A DNA stretch of 64,000 bases from Coffea arabica (GCF_036785885.1 NC_092320.1:22507557-22571556); one strand, 5' to 3'. Shown: positions 1 to 12,672, counted from the stretch's first letter. Made by a program: numbers and translations. Notes: generated by a model not told the origin, from the letters alone.

Positions 1-164
1 ACATAGAGAGCTCATCAAGTTCGAATTTCGAGTTCAAACTTGATAAAATTGGATCAAATTCGAAACAATTAGATCAAACTGGACTCGAGCCACCCCATTT
101 GCTGTCGTAAAAACTAATTGTTAGATATGTACTCAAGTGGGCACGCGGAAAGCTTCTTGTTATC

Positions 165-1126
165 TAAGTTTTCAAATTTGTACTGGACTGACTGGTTCAA
201 TAGATTGAACCGAGAACCGGTGAGACATTCAGTCCGAGCTTAATTAGAAAACCAGCTGGCAAAAGACTCGGTCAAATCCGTTCAATAACGGGGTTGAACT
301 GGAAAAACCCGAAATTATGAAAACCCGGTTCTTGGTTTTCTAAAGTTTTGCAACTTTTTTTTTTCCAAAAGAAGAAGAAGAATCAGTCTTTCTTTCCTTA
401 ACAGAAGTTGTCATGTTTTTGTTTGATGAATATAGAAAAGAGAATCAAAGATGAAAACCCAGAACTACAAGACAAAATTGATAAAAGAAAAGATTAAAAG
501 ACAAGAGAAAAGCCAGAAAACGAAAGTGTGAAAGAGAGGGAATAGGAACGGAAGTTCCAGAAACGTGAATGCAACTACGTTGATAGCATATGTAGGCCAT
601 AGAGTGAGAAACTAGAGATAGCTACCTTAAGTTTTTGAACATTTCAGTTTTCCCCTACTACTTTTTAAATTATTATCAAAGTTGCTAAAACTTTTTCTAA
701 TGTCATTCGCAGCATCAATTTTGATGTCTATTTTCAAATAAGTCTCATACATTTAGTTATGGACTTAGAATTTGAAAATATCAAATTGGAGTCAGAGTTT
801 AATGCTTTTGAATTTTATTAAGCTATGTGTTATCCCTAATTTGTGATGTTATTGGTTGGGTTATATGTGCTTGAGTTTTCAAAGTTGGTTTTATTTTGCG
901 CGTATGATATGTAGGAAATGTGTAAGAAAAAAGGAAAATACCAAAGTGAAAATATCAAAGTGTATATACTTTTTTATAGTTTTTAATGTTATATGTATTT
1001 AATATATATTTATGATATCATGATGATGTCATCCGATTCTTAAACAGATTCGACCGAGGTCGAACCCATTGATGCTCGATCCTTGAACTTGGCCGAGTCA
1101 TTGCCCGATCCACATTTTAAAACATA
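165..1126. mobile_element. Possible old hAT-like element in flank A
   Basis: The ends are imperfect inverted repeats (TAAGTTTTCAAATTTG on the left; the right end read in reverse begins TATGTTTTAAAATGTGG). Next to them are many GGTTCAA/TTGAACC-type subterminal motifs like those of the element at 1991-3010. An approximate 8-bp direct repeat (TTGTTATC/TTGTTACC) flanks it but is offset by two bases. The same block occurs at 46589-47696, so any insertion predates the duplication. The right kinase flank lacks it, but by a deletion wider than the element rather than a clean empty site. The call is inference from shape. Confidence 0.35.
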
Positions 1127-1990
1127 GTTTGTTACCGCGCATTCCCGGCTTATGAGTTATGCCTCCTAGTTTGAAGAAACGGTTAAAAACCACTTATGAG
1201 AAGTTACAACATAAGAGAACTTGTACAAATACAGCAGGGAATAAATCCACAGGGTGATAAAATTCTAGCGCGGGACAGTGAGAGAGTTTGTATTGATGGA
1301 AACTTGATAGCGATCATCACTTAATATTCCTGCTAAACTACCATTCACACTGGAGGAGAAATGTCGTATTAAGTAGCAGCCATGCCATTGGGTAGTTAGG
1401 CTTACACAGGCTCTTGCTCTTATTGGATGATTTCTCCATCTTTGTCCTTGCCTCCTTGGACTTAAATTACTTTTTCTGAAACCACTGTCAGTCCATCCTT
1501 TAGATAATGAGTGTATGGTTGGGAATATTTGGATTGAGTTAACTTTAGGCCTTCCTTTCTATTATCAACACTACATCTAAAGCCCCACCATGTTAGGTCA
1601 CTCTGAGGTCTGTCTTAATTTCTTAAGATTGTTTGACAAAAATAAAAAAAATAAAAAAAAAGTGTTGTTTCAACTTTCAAGAAGTAATTAAACTTTTTTG
1701 TTTTAACTTGAAATTTTGGAAGAAGAAAAGTTTCTTCTCTCGAACATATATGGGGCAATTCTCATGATGTTTAAATATGAAGGAAACTAAACCAAATTTT
1801 CAAAGGTGTTACGAAAAGCAGCTCCAAAATTTTTCATTTCTAAGGGGAAAAAAATTAATGTAGAGAAATAATTTTGAAGAAACAATGGCATACATCACCA
1901 AATGAAAAAAAAAAAAGTGATGGATCAGCCATGCATGTTACGTGGGGCACTTTCTTCTGCACCTTTGTGATAAGGATCCCAACATTTACT

Positions 1991-3010
1991 CAATGTTTTA
2001 AAAACCGGACCGTTAATTGAACCGGTGAAGTGAAAGGATCAGATCGGTTCAATCCCGGTTCAATGAATTTTTTAAAAATAATTTATATAAATATATATAT
2101 GCACAAAATAAGACATATAATGGACTAATTTAATACTTTATATAATGAAAAGTTTATTATTTTTTAATAACGTGGATTTTTAAAAATAAAATTTTTAAAT
2201 TATAAGTTAAAACAAATAAATTTCATCTCAATTTCAATTATATCTAAATCCAAGCCAAAAATATCACAATATTTTGAAATTATACAAAATTCACTCTATG
2301 AGAATTTAGACATTGTGAACTTAAATTTTAATTTACGTTTTGGGATTTAGAGATTGCAATTTAAAAAAGGAAGTTTGGAGTTCGAAGGAAGTCAAGAGAA
2401 TCGAAAATAGAAATGTAAACTTGATAAGAAACAAAAAAATGAGATAAAAGTGAGTGGTTGTGGCATTAAATAATTTGAGTTAAAGAAAAATAATTCTTTT
2501 TTAACTTTTTTTAATTTAATGGACAAAAACAAAATTAAAAAATGGAAGAAAATATCAATAAATTAAAAATAAAGAGGTTTGATTAAAAAGGGAGTGACAA
2601 AAGAAAAGAGGATACAGAGAGAGAGAGAGAGAGAGAGTTGAAAACTAAAAAGAAAGACTCATGAGAGGATGAGATTTTGTAAGAAAAATGGAAAAAAGAA
2701 ATATGAGTGTTTCTTTTATATAAATAAATTATCAAAAAAAACTAATAAGATGTGATGGTGCAACGGTTAATGCATTAGTCTTCTATTACAAAGGTCTTGA
2801 GTTCAAATCTTGATAATTGCATTTTGTAAAACTTAAAAAAAAGGGAAAGTTAAAAATCGGAAACCACCGGTTCAATCCGGTTCGACGGTTTTCACGGTTC
2901 GACCAATTTTCTGACAAAGTCAACTATGACATAGGATCGGATCGGTGCCATGGACGGTTCGTGGTTCAACCGGTCGAACCGTCCGGTCCAATCCGGTTTT
3001 CAAAACATTG
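1991..3010. mobile_element. Non-autonomous hAT-like element, copy 1 (8-bp TSD CATTTACT)
   Basis: A 1020-bp element with terminal inverted repeats: left CAATGTTTTAAAAACCGGA, right end in reverse CAATGTTTTGAAAACCGGA. It is flanked by the perfect 8-bp duplication CATTTACT (1983-1990 and 3011-3018), and the paralogous flank has one CATTTACT at 61659-61666 with no insert. An 8-bp TSD and repeated GGTTCAA/CCGGTT subterminal motifs fit the hAT superfamily. No transposase is encoded. A (GA)n run lies at 2616-2638 and a tRNA-like segment at 2750-2820. Confidence 0.85.
2750..2822 (+). other. tRNA-like segment with pol III A and B boxes inside the hAT-like element
   Basis: TGGTGCAACGG (2756-2766) fits the A-box consensus TRGYNNARNNG, and GTTCAAATC (2801-2809) fits the B-box GWTCRANNC. 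They start 45 bases apart, as in a tRNA gene. The related element at 7875-8915 carries the same segment in more decayed form (about 8650-8720). It is not a working tRNA gene: I cannot fold convincing acceptor and anticodon stems. It may be a SINE head trapped in the element, or a tRNA gene relic. Confidence 0.5.
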
Positions 3011-3747
3011 CATTTACTTCAAGCTACATTCAATCAATCTCCAAACATCCCTTATTATTAACACTAACATTTCAATAGCGTTAAAATAGGCCAAGAAGCC
3101 CCCTTCTTTATGAACACTAAAAAAAATCCAATAACAAAAGAAAATATTAAAATCAACTGAAAAGAAAAAGAAAAGGAACAGTGCAGTGGATATAATAAAT
3201 GCAACTTACATTTAAGAGTGACAAATGACTAATTAATCTCGTTACTCAATAGCAATTCAACTCAAGACAATCTCAACCAAAAGAGGGGTACAAGATTAGT
3301 ATAAGATTATCAGACAGAGAAGAGATTAGTATAAGATTACATCTCCTAAATATGTCAATCTATCCAATCCCTACAAAAATTTTAAAAAAAATTCGATGCT
3401 TTTTTATTAATACATGCCTTTAGATTATCATATCATGTCAACTAAGACCCTCGAGTGTTATTTAGTTTAAAACTTTAAATGTTTTTCATCTTGCCAATGT
3501 TTCCTTAATAATATGGCACAGCAACACAATTTTACATATTCTACGGGCACATTTTCAACCATCAAGGATTTATCGTAGCGCTTGCATCAATCAAAACCAC
3601 ACTACACTATACATTTGACTGTACTATAAGAAACAAAAAAAAAGACAGAGAGATAAAGAAGAACGACACAGCATACCAGACTCTTGAGTCCTCTGAAATG
3701 AATATCTTAGGTTCAAGCCTCAAGGTTGGTTTGTTGATTAAAAAACC

Positions 3748-6345
3748 TTACCGTCCAGTGGGATTCAGAATCTCAGAGAAAACACTGTCACACCTTGAAG
3801 TTGTCACTGCTTGCCGTGGATGTCCAAGTTGTAATACCACCATCTCAATCTTGCCAGCAGAATCTTGATCGCCTTCTGATTCAGAAATCACATCTGTATC
3901 ATCATCGGTCATATTTTGCACATCTCCTCCATGCATATGCAAGGGAAATGGATCAGGTCGACCACCCTCATTTTCAGCTGCCTCCTGGACTTGCAATGCA
4001 AATTCAAGGCCACCAACTACATCATCCATTCCCGGTCGTTGAATCCCTTGATCTTTCAAACAATTATTGGCTGTTTCAGCAAAAATCCTCAAACATTGGG
4101 GAGCAATCTCGCCCTTCACATCTGGGTCCACGACTCGATGGATAATCCCTTTTTTGTAACACTTCTTGGCCCATTCAGCCAAATTCACCTGCTCCTGGGG
4201 TAAGTCTAGAATAATAGGTGCCCGACCACACAAAACTTCATACAAAACCACCCCGAATGAGTACACATCGGACTTGTCCGTCAATTGCTGTCTCGTGTAG
4301 TACTCCGGATCTATGTAGCCAAAACTCCCCTTGACCTGCGTGCTGATATGGCTGTAAATCCCACTTGGACCAAGTTTGGATAATCCGAAATCCGAAACTT
4401 TGGCCACCCATGTCTCGTCCAATAATATGTTGGTTGACTTGACATCGCGGTGAATGATAGTCTGCCTGGTGCCCGCGTGGAGATAATCCAACCCTTTGGC
4501 GGCGCCAATGCAGATTTGAAGGCGTTGTTTCCATGGGAGCGGTGGATTGTCTGTTCTATAGAGATGATCGCGGAGGGTTCCATTAGCCATATAATCGTAA
4601 ACCAAGATCATCTCGCCCTTTTCATCACAGTAGCCTATCAAGGAAACCAAATGAAGATGTCTTAAATTTGATAGCATCTCGATCTCGGTTTGGAATTCGC
4701 GGGCACCCTGTCTTGATGAAGGATTTAATCGCTTTATCGCAACCGTTGTTAGATTGTTGTCTAGGTACCCTTTGTACACGTTTCCAAATCCTCCAGTCCC
4801 AATCACAAACTTGGCATCAAAGTTGGCCGTAGCGGATCCAATCTCCTCCAACAAAAATCTCCTAAGCGACGATGAACCTGATGCTCCAGTCTTTATTGAC
4901 CTTGGCGGGGTTGAAAGTGGGGTCCAAGATGGCTTTGAAGCACTTTTCTTGTCCACGTCTTTTACCCCTCTCTTCCATCGCCACCGGAAAAACAAGAAAC
5001 TAATGATTAAAACCATGGCAGCCCCTCCTGCTGCCCCTCCTCCAATGGCAGCAAAAGGTACTCGAGATTTTCCACGATTCCCCTTGGGATCATGATTGGT
5101 CCCGTCAAGACTGCCGTCGGTGTTATTCAATTTGAACAATTCTAAGCCATTCAAGATTGCATCAGCATACTTTTGTTTGACATCAAGATTCGGATGCAGA
5201 GCAAGAAACAAGTCTTGCTTGGTCTGGCGATCGTCTTGTGGGTTTGGAACGAACACGAGGTAGTCTCTGAATACCGGGACTTCTGGGCCGCCTGCCCAAA
5301 GTATAACATCAGCTTCTGGCTCAGCTATTCTATCACCGATAAATATTATGAACACCCGTTCGTTCCCCGCTGCAGTCAAGTCGGGATTAATCTCGCAAAA
5401 ATGCAACCTCAGGAGATAATAAAACCCAGAATCAACAGGAAAATTCCAGCTCAAGTTGAAGCGGGTGCTGAACTTTCCCATCGCCCTGGCAGTAGTATAA
5501 ACTACTGGGGGCGCGGTGTAATTTGGGGCCTGTGGAGTGTACTTGAGGGCAATTTCATCATTGCTCAATGGATTTCCTTGATCTGCGCCCCAGAGGAAAT
5601 CGTCATCTGGAGCCCATTCCCGGAACATCCCAGTATCGTCCACCACAGAAACAGCATTACCTCCTACGTTGAGTCTATAAAGAGTTTCAAAGGCAGTCCT
5701 GTCCTGATCCACGACTTTGAGGGGATCATTGTTGCCCATGTAAAGATTGTCTGGGATTGAAACAATTTCAATTCCATTAACGAAAGCATAAGAATTTGAA
5801 GAGGGCAAAAAGGTGACATTGAGGAATTGATTCATATCCTGAACGTTGATGATATATTCTTTTTTAACAAAGCCCAGTGAGAATAACTCGGTAGAAACTG
5901 TGGGATGTGCACTAAAGTTACTGAGAAGGGTGTAGTTATTAGCCGTGACACTGAAGAATGACTCAGTTGTTTGAAGACCGCCGGAGTACGAGGTAGTGTA
6001 GAAGTAAAGGCGGAGGAACTTTTTGCCTAGGCTGACTGGGAAGGTGTAAGAGAATCGAGAAAGGATGATTCGGGCGCTTGAAAAAGGGACTTCGCTAACT
6101 GAGGAGTTGACTGCTATTGAAATATTTGCCATGTCGTTCGGTGAGAATTTTGAGCCCACGTCACCGTCCCAGTTCCGGCCATCAACTGAGGTTGAAGTTG
6201 AATTCGAGGATAAGCCGCAGTTGATCAGGATATAATCTGTGGGGGTGTAAGGCGGAGTACTGCCAGTGGAAGCGACGACGAACAACAAATTGAAGAGAAA
6301 GCAGAGATATACAAGAAGAGTGAACATTAGAGCAAAGACTTGCAA
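3748..6345 (-). CDS. FERONIA-like receptor kinase (CrRLK1L family), complete
   Basis: Membrane receptor-like kinase of 865 residues, a normal length for the family. Order: signal peptide (about 1-26, hydrophobic, ending near VVAS); extracellular malectin-like region (about 38-405, starting near TDYILINCG); transmembrane helix (about 430-453); Ser/Thr kinase (about 507-780). Kinase motifs are intact: P-loop GTGGFGNVYKG (about residue 513), VAIK lysine, HRDVKSTNILL catalytic loop (about 630), DFGLS (about 652) and GSFGYIDPEYY, making it an RD kinase. FERONIA relatives bind RALF peptides and cell-wall pectin and act in growth, fertilisation and immunity; the ligand here is unknown. There is no intron in the reading frame, usual for the family. 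The last ~25 residues differ from the right paralog because of a net 2-base indel, so this tail may be abnormal. Confidence 0.95.
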   Translation of the reverse strand: MQVFALMFTLLVYLCFLFNLLFVVASTGSTPPYTPTDYILINCGLSSNSTSTSVDGRNWDGDVGSKFSPNDMANISIAVNSSVSEVPFSSARIILSRFSYTFPVSLGKKFLRLYFYTTSYSGGLQTTESFFSVTANNYTLLSNFSAHPTVSTELFSLGFVKKEYIINVQDMNQFLNVTFLPSSNSYAFVNGIEIVSIPDNLYMGNNDPLKVVDQDRTAFETLYRLNVGGNAVSVVDDTGMFREWAPDDDFLWGADQGNPLSNDEIALKYTPQAPNYTAPPVVYTTARAMGKFSTRFNLSWNFPVDSGFYYLLRLHFCEINPDLTAAGNERVFIIFIGDRIAEPEADVILWAGGPEVPVFRDYLVFVPNPQDDRQTKQDLFLALHPNLDVKQKYADAILNGLELFKLNNTDGSLDGTNHDPKGNRGKSRVPFAAIGGGAAGGAAMVLIISFLFFRWRWKRGVKDVDKKSASKPSWTPLSTPPRSIKTGASGSSSLRRFLLEEIGSATANFDAKFVIGTGGFGNVYKGYLDNNLTTVAIKRLNPSSRQGAREFQTEIEMLSNLRHLHLVSLIGYCDEKGEMILVYDYMANGTLRDHLYRTDNPPLPWKQRLQICIGAAKGLDYLHAGTRQTIIHRDVKSTNILLDETWVAKVSDFGLSKLGPSGIYSHISTQVKGSFGYIDPEYYTRQQLTDKSDVYSFGVVLYEVLCGRAPIILDLPQEQVNLAEWAKKCYKKGIIHRVVDPDVKGEIAPQCLRIFAETANNCLKDQGIQRPGMDDVVGGLEFALQVQEAAENEGGRPDPFPLHMHGGDVQNMTDDDTDVISESEGDQDSAGKIEMVVLQLGHPRQAVTTSRCDSVFSEILNPTGR

Positions 6346-7866
6346 GAAAAAATATATATTTTTCGGCTCAAATGTTCTGATGGAAAAATTGGTCGTTATT
6401 CCATTGAAGCGTAGGATTGGGATATCACCATTTGTCTTGAAGAAATGTTGTGGAATTTAAAGTCCCCAATTCACTGATTCAGATGAAGAAGGAAACGGTA
6501 GCAGAATTAACATCATGAAGTGAGGATGGCATTGTCAAAATGAACTCTCTAAGTTGTTAAAATGAACTCTCTAAGCGTGGACTTGTTAAGTTGGAAAAGT
6601 CAAGTCATTGGGCAGATTTAATGCGTCAAGTCATTAGGCCAATAAAATGCACGCGTATAGATTTATTCTCCCAAATAAAGCTTACGGAAGCAGCTGCACC
6701 TTGGCAAATAATTTGTTGCACTTCTCTCTTTTTAATTTCAAGCAGAAGTCATCAAGATTTGCATTTAATCGGGGTTTTCTTGATCTAAGCTTACATGATT
6801 GATCGATGGTTATGTAACCTAGAATTATGGAGCAAAATTGGCTTAGAAGTATGATGCATTCTCTCGGTAATTTAATTTTATTTTTGAGAAAATGATCCAA
6901 ATTGTCACTTTCAAACCATGCAAAACTTGCTTTAAATTTTAAAAACAAACCAATATCGCTCCATAACCCAATTCCGACCAAGTTTGTGGCTTAGAGTCAT
7001 ATGCCCCAACCACATGCGTATTATATCAGGATCCAAATGGAAAAACAAATTCTTCCCAATCAAAACTAAAAGAGAAAATGATGAATTTCATCCCTTATAT
7101 TTTTGCAAAATATTTTTTATGCCTCACATATTTAAAGCTTGTAAAATCTATACTCTTGCAAGTTAGAGATGTACTACTAATTTCGTCCTAAAATCAAGTT
7201 TTTATCAACTTCTAGGCAAAGGATTGCACACCCTAGCTACATTACAATATTTCAAGGCTATTAATCAACTAAATGACCAAAACAAAAGCAAACGGCGAAT
7301 TAAACCTCGTTGCTTCGCTGACTGATACATGTTTCGTTATTTGAAGGAAATAGTAATGCATAGCCACCAAGCCAGAAAAATTCGAGTGCAAATTGTTTAT
7401 GTAGTAATTTGTAAAAGCTAGATAAAATTCTTCTATGTTTCAATGATGCTTACTTTTTTTTTTTTTTTTTTTTGGCTTGCTCTACTTTTACACTGCTCTC
7501 ATCTGTTGTTTTATCAGCAGATTCATAGACGAATTTTTCCTGTTCCATGGGCATGATTATATTTTCTTCAAATAATCAACATGTAATAACTAGTGAAGCA
7601 ACGAGATTCTAGTGCAACATGTACTTTTGGCTTCGTCATTTGGTTGACCAATAGGCCTTGAGATGATTTACATATGGTTGGGTATGAAAGTGTATGGAGA
7701 CATGGTCAGGCTGAATGTTCTCGGGTGGATAGTTAATTTAGATTTGGTTTTGGGATGGAATTGGTACATGTTCAAAATGACGGTGGTTTTCCATTCTTTT
7801 GAATGTGATGGATGAAAGAAAATATTTTCAAATCAGTGAGGGACAAAGTTGGTCATTTCCTCATTT
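6346..7866. other. Upstream region of the left kinase; no gene
   Basis: This is the 5' side of the minus-strand kinase and should hold its promoter and 5' UTR. Two short direct repeats occur near the gene: AAAATGAACTCTCTAAG at 6537-6553 and 6559-6575, and GTCAAGTCATT at 6599-6609 and 6625-6635. A long T run starts near 7449. I could not place a TATA box or transcription start with confidence. No credible coding region was found. Confidence 0.5.
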
Positions 7867-7874
7867 AATTTTAG

Positions 7875-8915
7875 AAATGTTTTAAAGTTTGGACCGTTAA
7901 TTGAACCGTTGAGATGTTCAGCCCAGGTTCAACCAGTTGGACCGGTTCAATCCTGGTTCAACAAATTATTTTAAAAATCATTTATATCAATATATTTATG
8001 CACAAAATAAGACATGAAATGAACTAATTTAAAACTTTATATGATGAAAAGTTTAATATTTTCGAATAACTTGGATTTTCAAGAATAAATTTTTTAAATT
8101 GTAAGTTGAAACAAATAAATTTCATCTCAATCTCAATTATATCTATCAAAAAAAAACTTAAATCCAACCCAAAAATACCAAAATATTTTGAAATTATAGA
8201 AAATTCACGTCTATGGAAATTTAGACGTTGTGAACTTATTTAATTTATGTTTTTGGGATTTAGAGATTGGAATTAAAAAAAAGAAGTTTGGAATTTGAAG
8301 GAAGTTAGGAGAATCGAAAATAGAAATGCAAACTTGATAAGAAACAAAAAATGAGATAAAAACGAGTGGTTGTGGCATTTAATAATTAGTCTTTAGAGTT
8401 AAAGAAAAATAATTCTTTTTTAAATTTTTTCAATTTAATGGACAAAAACAAGATTAAAAGATGGAAGAAAACATCAATAAATTAAAACTAAAGAGGTTTG
8501 ATTAAAAAGGGACTGACAAAAGAAAAGAGGAGTGAGGAAAGAGTTGAAAATTAGAAAGAAAGAATCATGAAAGGATGAGATTTTATAAGAAAACGAAGAA
8601 AAGAAAAATGGATATTTGTTTTATATAAATGTGTTATCAAATAAAACTAATAGGATGCGCTGGTACAATAGTTACTACATTAGTCTTCTATCACAAAAGT
8701 TCTGAGTTCAATCCAAAACTTAAAAAAATATTGAGAGGAATGTTGAAAAACCAAAAATCACCGGTTCAACCTGATTCACCGGTTTTGACAGTTTTGATCG
8801 GTTTTGACCGGTTTTCTTACAAAGTCAACTTCAGTATAGAACCGAACCAGTGCCACGGCCCATTCGCAATTCAACCGATCAAATCGATTGGTTCGATCCG
8901 ATTTTCAAAACATTG
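7875..8915. mobile_element. Non-autonomous hAT-like element, copy 2 (8-bp TSD AATTTTAG)
   Basis: A 1041-bp relative of the element at 1991-3010, collinear along its whole length. Its left end (AAATGTTTTAAAG) has decayed, but the right end keeps TTTTCAAAACATTG. A perfect 8-bp duplication AATTTTAG flanks it (7867-7874 and 8916-8923). It carries the same GGTTCAA/TTGAACC subterminal motifs and a decayed copy of the internal tRNA-like segment. There is no transposase, so movement would need a partner element elsewhere. Confidence 0.82.
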
Positions 8916-9068
8916 AATTTTAGAGGGGAAGAGTTTTCCTTCGATTTTGGCCCTAATATATTAAGTTCGTGATTGGGGTATGCAATTCTTAGCTGGAGTT
9001 TTGATCGAATTTGATTTATGGGACTAAAGTGGTATATTTCCAAAATATAAGCATTATTTTATGAATTA

Positions 9069-9209
9069 ATCTTCTATACACTGACAGTGTATACACTTTC
9101 ACCATTAGATGTGTGACATGTAATCCGAATTTGAATTTGAAATTCAAATTTTGCATATGTGTCATATATCCAATTGTGATAGTGTATACATCATCAGTAT
9201 ATAAAAGAT
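9069..9209. mobile_element. Tourist-like MITE (TTA target duplication)
   Basis: A 141-bp element with long imperfect inverted repeats: left ATCTTCTATACACTGACAG; the right end in reverse begins ATCTTTTATATACTGATGA. TTA flanks it on both sides (9066-9068, 9210-9212), as expected for PIF/Harbinger-type MITEs. It has no coding capacity. Confidence 0.62.
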
Positions 9210-9212
9210 TTA

Positions 9213-11330
9213 CTCTTATTTTATACCATTGTAAGTGTAAAAAAATAAGGGACTAATTGGGTCTTTTTTTTTAATTTTTGGGCGAAGGTGCTGGGTACAA
9301 AAATCTATTTACCATAGCTGTGAGAATGAAATATGAGGATTTACATTTAATTGATCAGAACTTGATTTTTGGGTGCAGAGATGCTGAGAACATCCATGAT
9401 AATTTAGCAAGAAAGAAGGAATAAGGACATAGAAGTTTTCTCCTTTCTAGTGGTGGAGTTAAATTCTTATAATTTCTTGTCATCCTCGAGCAAGCTTTTT
9501 GAACAACGTTACTTATTTTAAATTCAAATGATCCTCATTTTTAGAGGACAATTGTAAGTTATCTTTGAAATTATAATGAATAAAAATTTCTTTTTCAATC
9601 GAAAAAATATCAAATTATACTGTAAACATTAAAAATTATTATGCATATCTTGGTTCAGGTGCTCATTTCCCTTTATCATACAATGTAAAGGAATGGTCTG
9701 TCCTTTGGAACATCCAATAAAATTGGAACGATATAGAGAAGATTTGCAAAGACTATGCAAGGGTGACACACAAAAATGAGAAAAAAAAAGGATGGTCTAA
9801 TTTTTTTATTGGTGTTGGTTGTAGGGTTTGGTATTAAAATACAACTCGAAAAAAGATTGATGAATAAAATGCGTGAATAGTAGAGCACACTTAGCAATTT
9901 CCTTTCTCTTGGGCATTGGTCTCCAAAAGACTTCAAAAAGCTCTTCAACCCCTACCCCCCAAAAAACAAAACTAAAAATAATCCCTTAATAGCAGAAGAA
10001 ATACAACACAGAGTTGATTTACAAGAACTCATCGGATGTACAAGTTATAACTCATGGAAATATGTACTTTTGATTTTAAAACTTCAATCTTAATTACATG
10101 ACTACTTCACAAAAGACTCATTTGCTAGAAAAAAAAAATACTTGGCAAGCTAGAGTGGTGGCCTGTGGATACTAGCAGTGAAATTACACAAAATAAAGTA
10201 GTGGACACCGGGCGGGGGGGGGGGGGGGGGAACATCTTTTGTTTCTCTTTTCGACGTGTTTGCAGGAAAGTTAATGAGCTAGGAAAAGGGCCAAAAAAAA
10301 AAAAAGGTAATGAAGTGAGATAAAAGCGGACGAATAAAAAAAAAGGTATTAGTGTTTTGAAAGGGAAAGTGTCTCAGTATAAGAAAGCAATAGACATGAG
10401 TGTATGTAGTAAAATGATAAATCGTAACAAAAAAAATTTAAAAATGGATTATTCAATTTATTTTCTATATTTAATAATCAACTTAGCTAACGGTTGGTCA
10501 ATGAGCACTCGTCACAAACATTCAAATGTTAGTTTTTTTTTCGAAAAAATATAGTGAATTTAGGGAGTGTTTAAATACATGAGGCTCAATAATTATGATT
10601 AAATTTATTCATAGGGTAATTTAAGTGTAATTTAGTTGTATTAACAAGTTCTCCATTAAAAAAATCTTTTGATAATTATAATTTTTTTTAATGAGAATGG
10701 GCATTAGTTAATGCACTTGATTTATACCAAAGATTACAATGTGAAAGCACGTACTTACGCTCCTTGTCCTTCTTGAATTTAAACACTTTCCTTATTTAAT
10801 TTTAATTTACTAAATAGCTTGCTCATGAGACCTCTCTTGATGGGTACAAGTGATGAATCCATACTTAGGTTCATACCTTAGATTTTCATATAGGAGATTT
10901 CTAACGAGTGCCTATAAATCATACCTTATTAGCTACATAAATACACACATTAACAATTATTATCCTATCTTATATTTATATATTTTTTCTAATTAATATT
11001 ACTTTTTTCAAAATATGAACACCTGAAATCCATTATTGGACATTCGTTTGACAGACTCTTTCATATATAACCATTCTACTCTGAATAACTAACCTGTGAT
11101 CATTAAAAATTGAACCGAAATTCAAATTAAATAAAATATTTTTATTGATTAAATGCTAGTCAAATTGATTGCAAATTCAAGCATCACAATAGGCAGACCT
11201 TTCTGGGATCTACAGCTTCTTTTATCTTGGATCATGCACAATGCAGCAGCATTGAAGACCACTAAATCCCGGAACGCATAAAACATTATTGATGTGTAAG
11301 TCCACGTACCCACACTGCTCGATTCAATCA
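9213..11330. other. Non-coding, AT-rich; no gene seen
   Basis: Only short open frames without recognisable motifs occur. A 17-base G run lies at 10214-10230, with several A/T homopolymers around it. A 68-codon minus-strand frame at 11149-11355 has no recognised similarity and overlaps the start of the LTR relic. Confidence 0.5.
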
Positions 11331-11629
11331 TGTGATGGTATCGAACAGAAATCAATAACTGGTGCAGAACTTAAGATTAATAATTGGAAAAATCAATAAT
11401 GAACTGATAAGTATCCAATCGAAATGGTATTGATATTGATTGAATATAAAGATTACAGAATTGGCGGGAAAAGGAAAGGAATGACAAGAATGAAGGGAAA
11501 CAGACGGGAAGAATGCTCAGGGAATGATCCCTAACAATGACTAACAAAATCCTGCAATCATGTCTTGTGGTGCATGTACCAACAAACTTGCAATCGCTAT
11601 ACGGTCCATCATCGTCTTCGAGTGCGACA
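11331..11629 (-). mobile_element. Relic LTR related to the Ty3 element at 19710-25487
   Basis: Read on the minus strand, this 299-bp stretch starts TGTCGCACTCGAAG and ends GATACCATCACA, the same end as the Ty3 LTRs. It shares their central part, including the ATCATTCCCTGAG and TTCCCGCCAA blocks. It is shorter than the 593-bp LTRs, so it is a different subfamily or a deleted copy. No primer-binding site follows it and no clear 5-bp duplication flanks it, so it is a solo or truncated LTR. Confidence 0.65.
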
Positions 11630-11744
11630 ATTCGCACATTAATTGGCTATTGTCGTTTTTTGTTTTTTTTTTTCTTGAGTGGTTTTTGATGTGGAACCGT
11701 TTCTAAATGAAACTGATAGAAGACCAACTTTCAAAAAAGATTTA

Positions 11745-12672
11745 CCAACCGTTTGGTTGGTGGGTTTTCTACTCTTCAATGGGTATAGAAAGTGCTTTAT
11801 ACCCATAGATGATGTTTGATATACTTCTATGGGTATTGTTCAATCACAATCAAAAACCCAAAAGTAGGTAATGGTCATTACTGACCAATTTGTGGGGGAA
11901 TGAACCCCATTGACGAATTTAACACTAAATGACATAAGAAATATACAAAAAAGAATGAAGATACGGCTATCTGTCCATAGCGACGCCAGTCTTTCTTTCT
12001 TCTTGTACTCTTTTTTTTCCCCTTTTTTCCTTTTCTTTTTGTGTTTTTGTAAGCATACTCATGTTCCTTCCTTTTCTTTATTCTCTCCTCCAATCTTTTT
12101 CTTTCTCTTTTCTCTTGATGGCCAGTAGGTGGCGGTGGTGTTGGTGGCCATTGTTGCTTGGGTGAAGCTTTTTTTTTTTTCTGGCAATTATTGTGACTTT
12201 GACAAACTTTTCTTTATGAAACCTTAACACCCTTAATTTTTTGATTTGCAGGCAAAACATAGCGTCACCTTTTGTGTGTGTGTGTGTGTTTTTTTTTTTT
12301 TTGGGTCTTCAAGATTTTAAGTTTGACTCCATGTGTTATTGGACAATTTGATGTCAAATTAATTTTAAATTTAACTTCTCCAAAGTGAGATGATTGTTTT
12401 GATAGTCATTTGGCTTATAAATTTTTTGAACTAGTTGAAGTGGTGGACTTGCCACGTTGGGGGTGATGGTGGTTGAAGGTGGTTGGGGTTTAGTATTGGA
12501 ACTTAGGAAGAAGAAGGGGAAATGAAAAAAAATTAAAAAAATTTGAAAACCCATTCCTTTTGATTACAATACCAAACAATCAATAAGGTTTTGGCAATAC
12601 TCATTGCCATTGAAGAATTTTTGATAGCCATTGCTATTGCTATTCCGTAGTGTATGCCAAACAGCTGGTTAG
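11745..12672. mobile_element. Possible inverted-repeat DNA element, decayed
   Basis: The left end (ACCAACCGTTTGGTTGG, followed by CTTCAATGGGTAT) and the right end in reverse (TAACCAGCTGTTTGGCAT, then CTTCAATGGCAAT) are similar but imperfect. The interior is purine/pyrimidine-biased and AT-rich with (GT)n and T runs near 12272-12303. I found no clean target duplication, so the boundaries and class are uncertain. No gene is seen. Confidence 0.35.

Larger units (their letters stand above)
1..3747. repeat. Duplicated 3' flank of the receptor-kinase gene, copy A
   Basis: This flank lies beyond the stop codon of the left receptor kinase. It matches 60671-62358 (flank of the right kinase) over most of its length, and its first 1.6 kb also match 46412-48152. 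Differences are substitutions, small indels and two large events: the hAT-like insertion at 1991-3010 is present only here, and about 1 kb (near 165-1165) is missing from the right copy. It is truncated by the left window edge. No gene is seen in it. It is best read as non-coding sequence carried along in tandem duplication of the kinase locus. Confidence 0.88.
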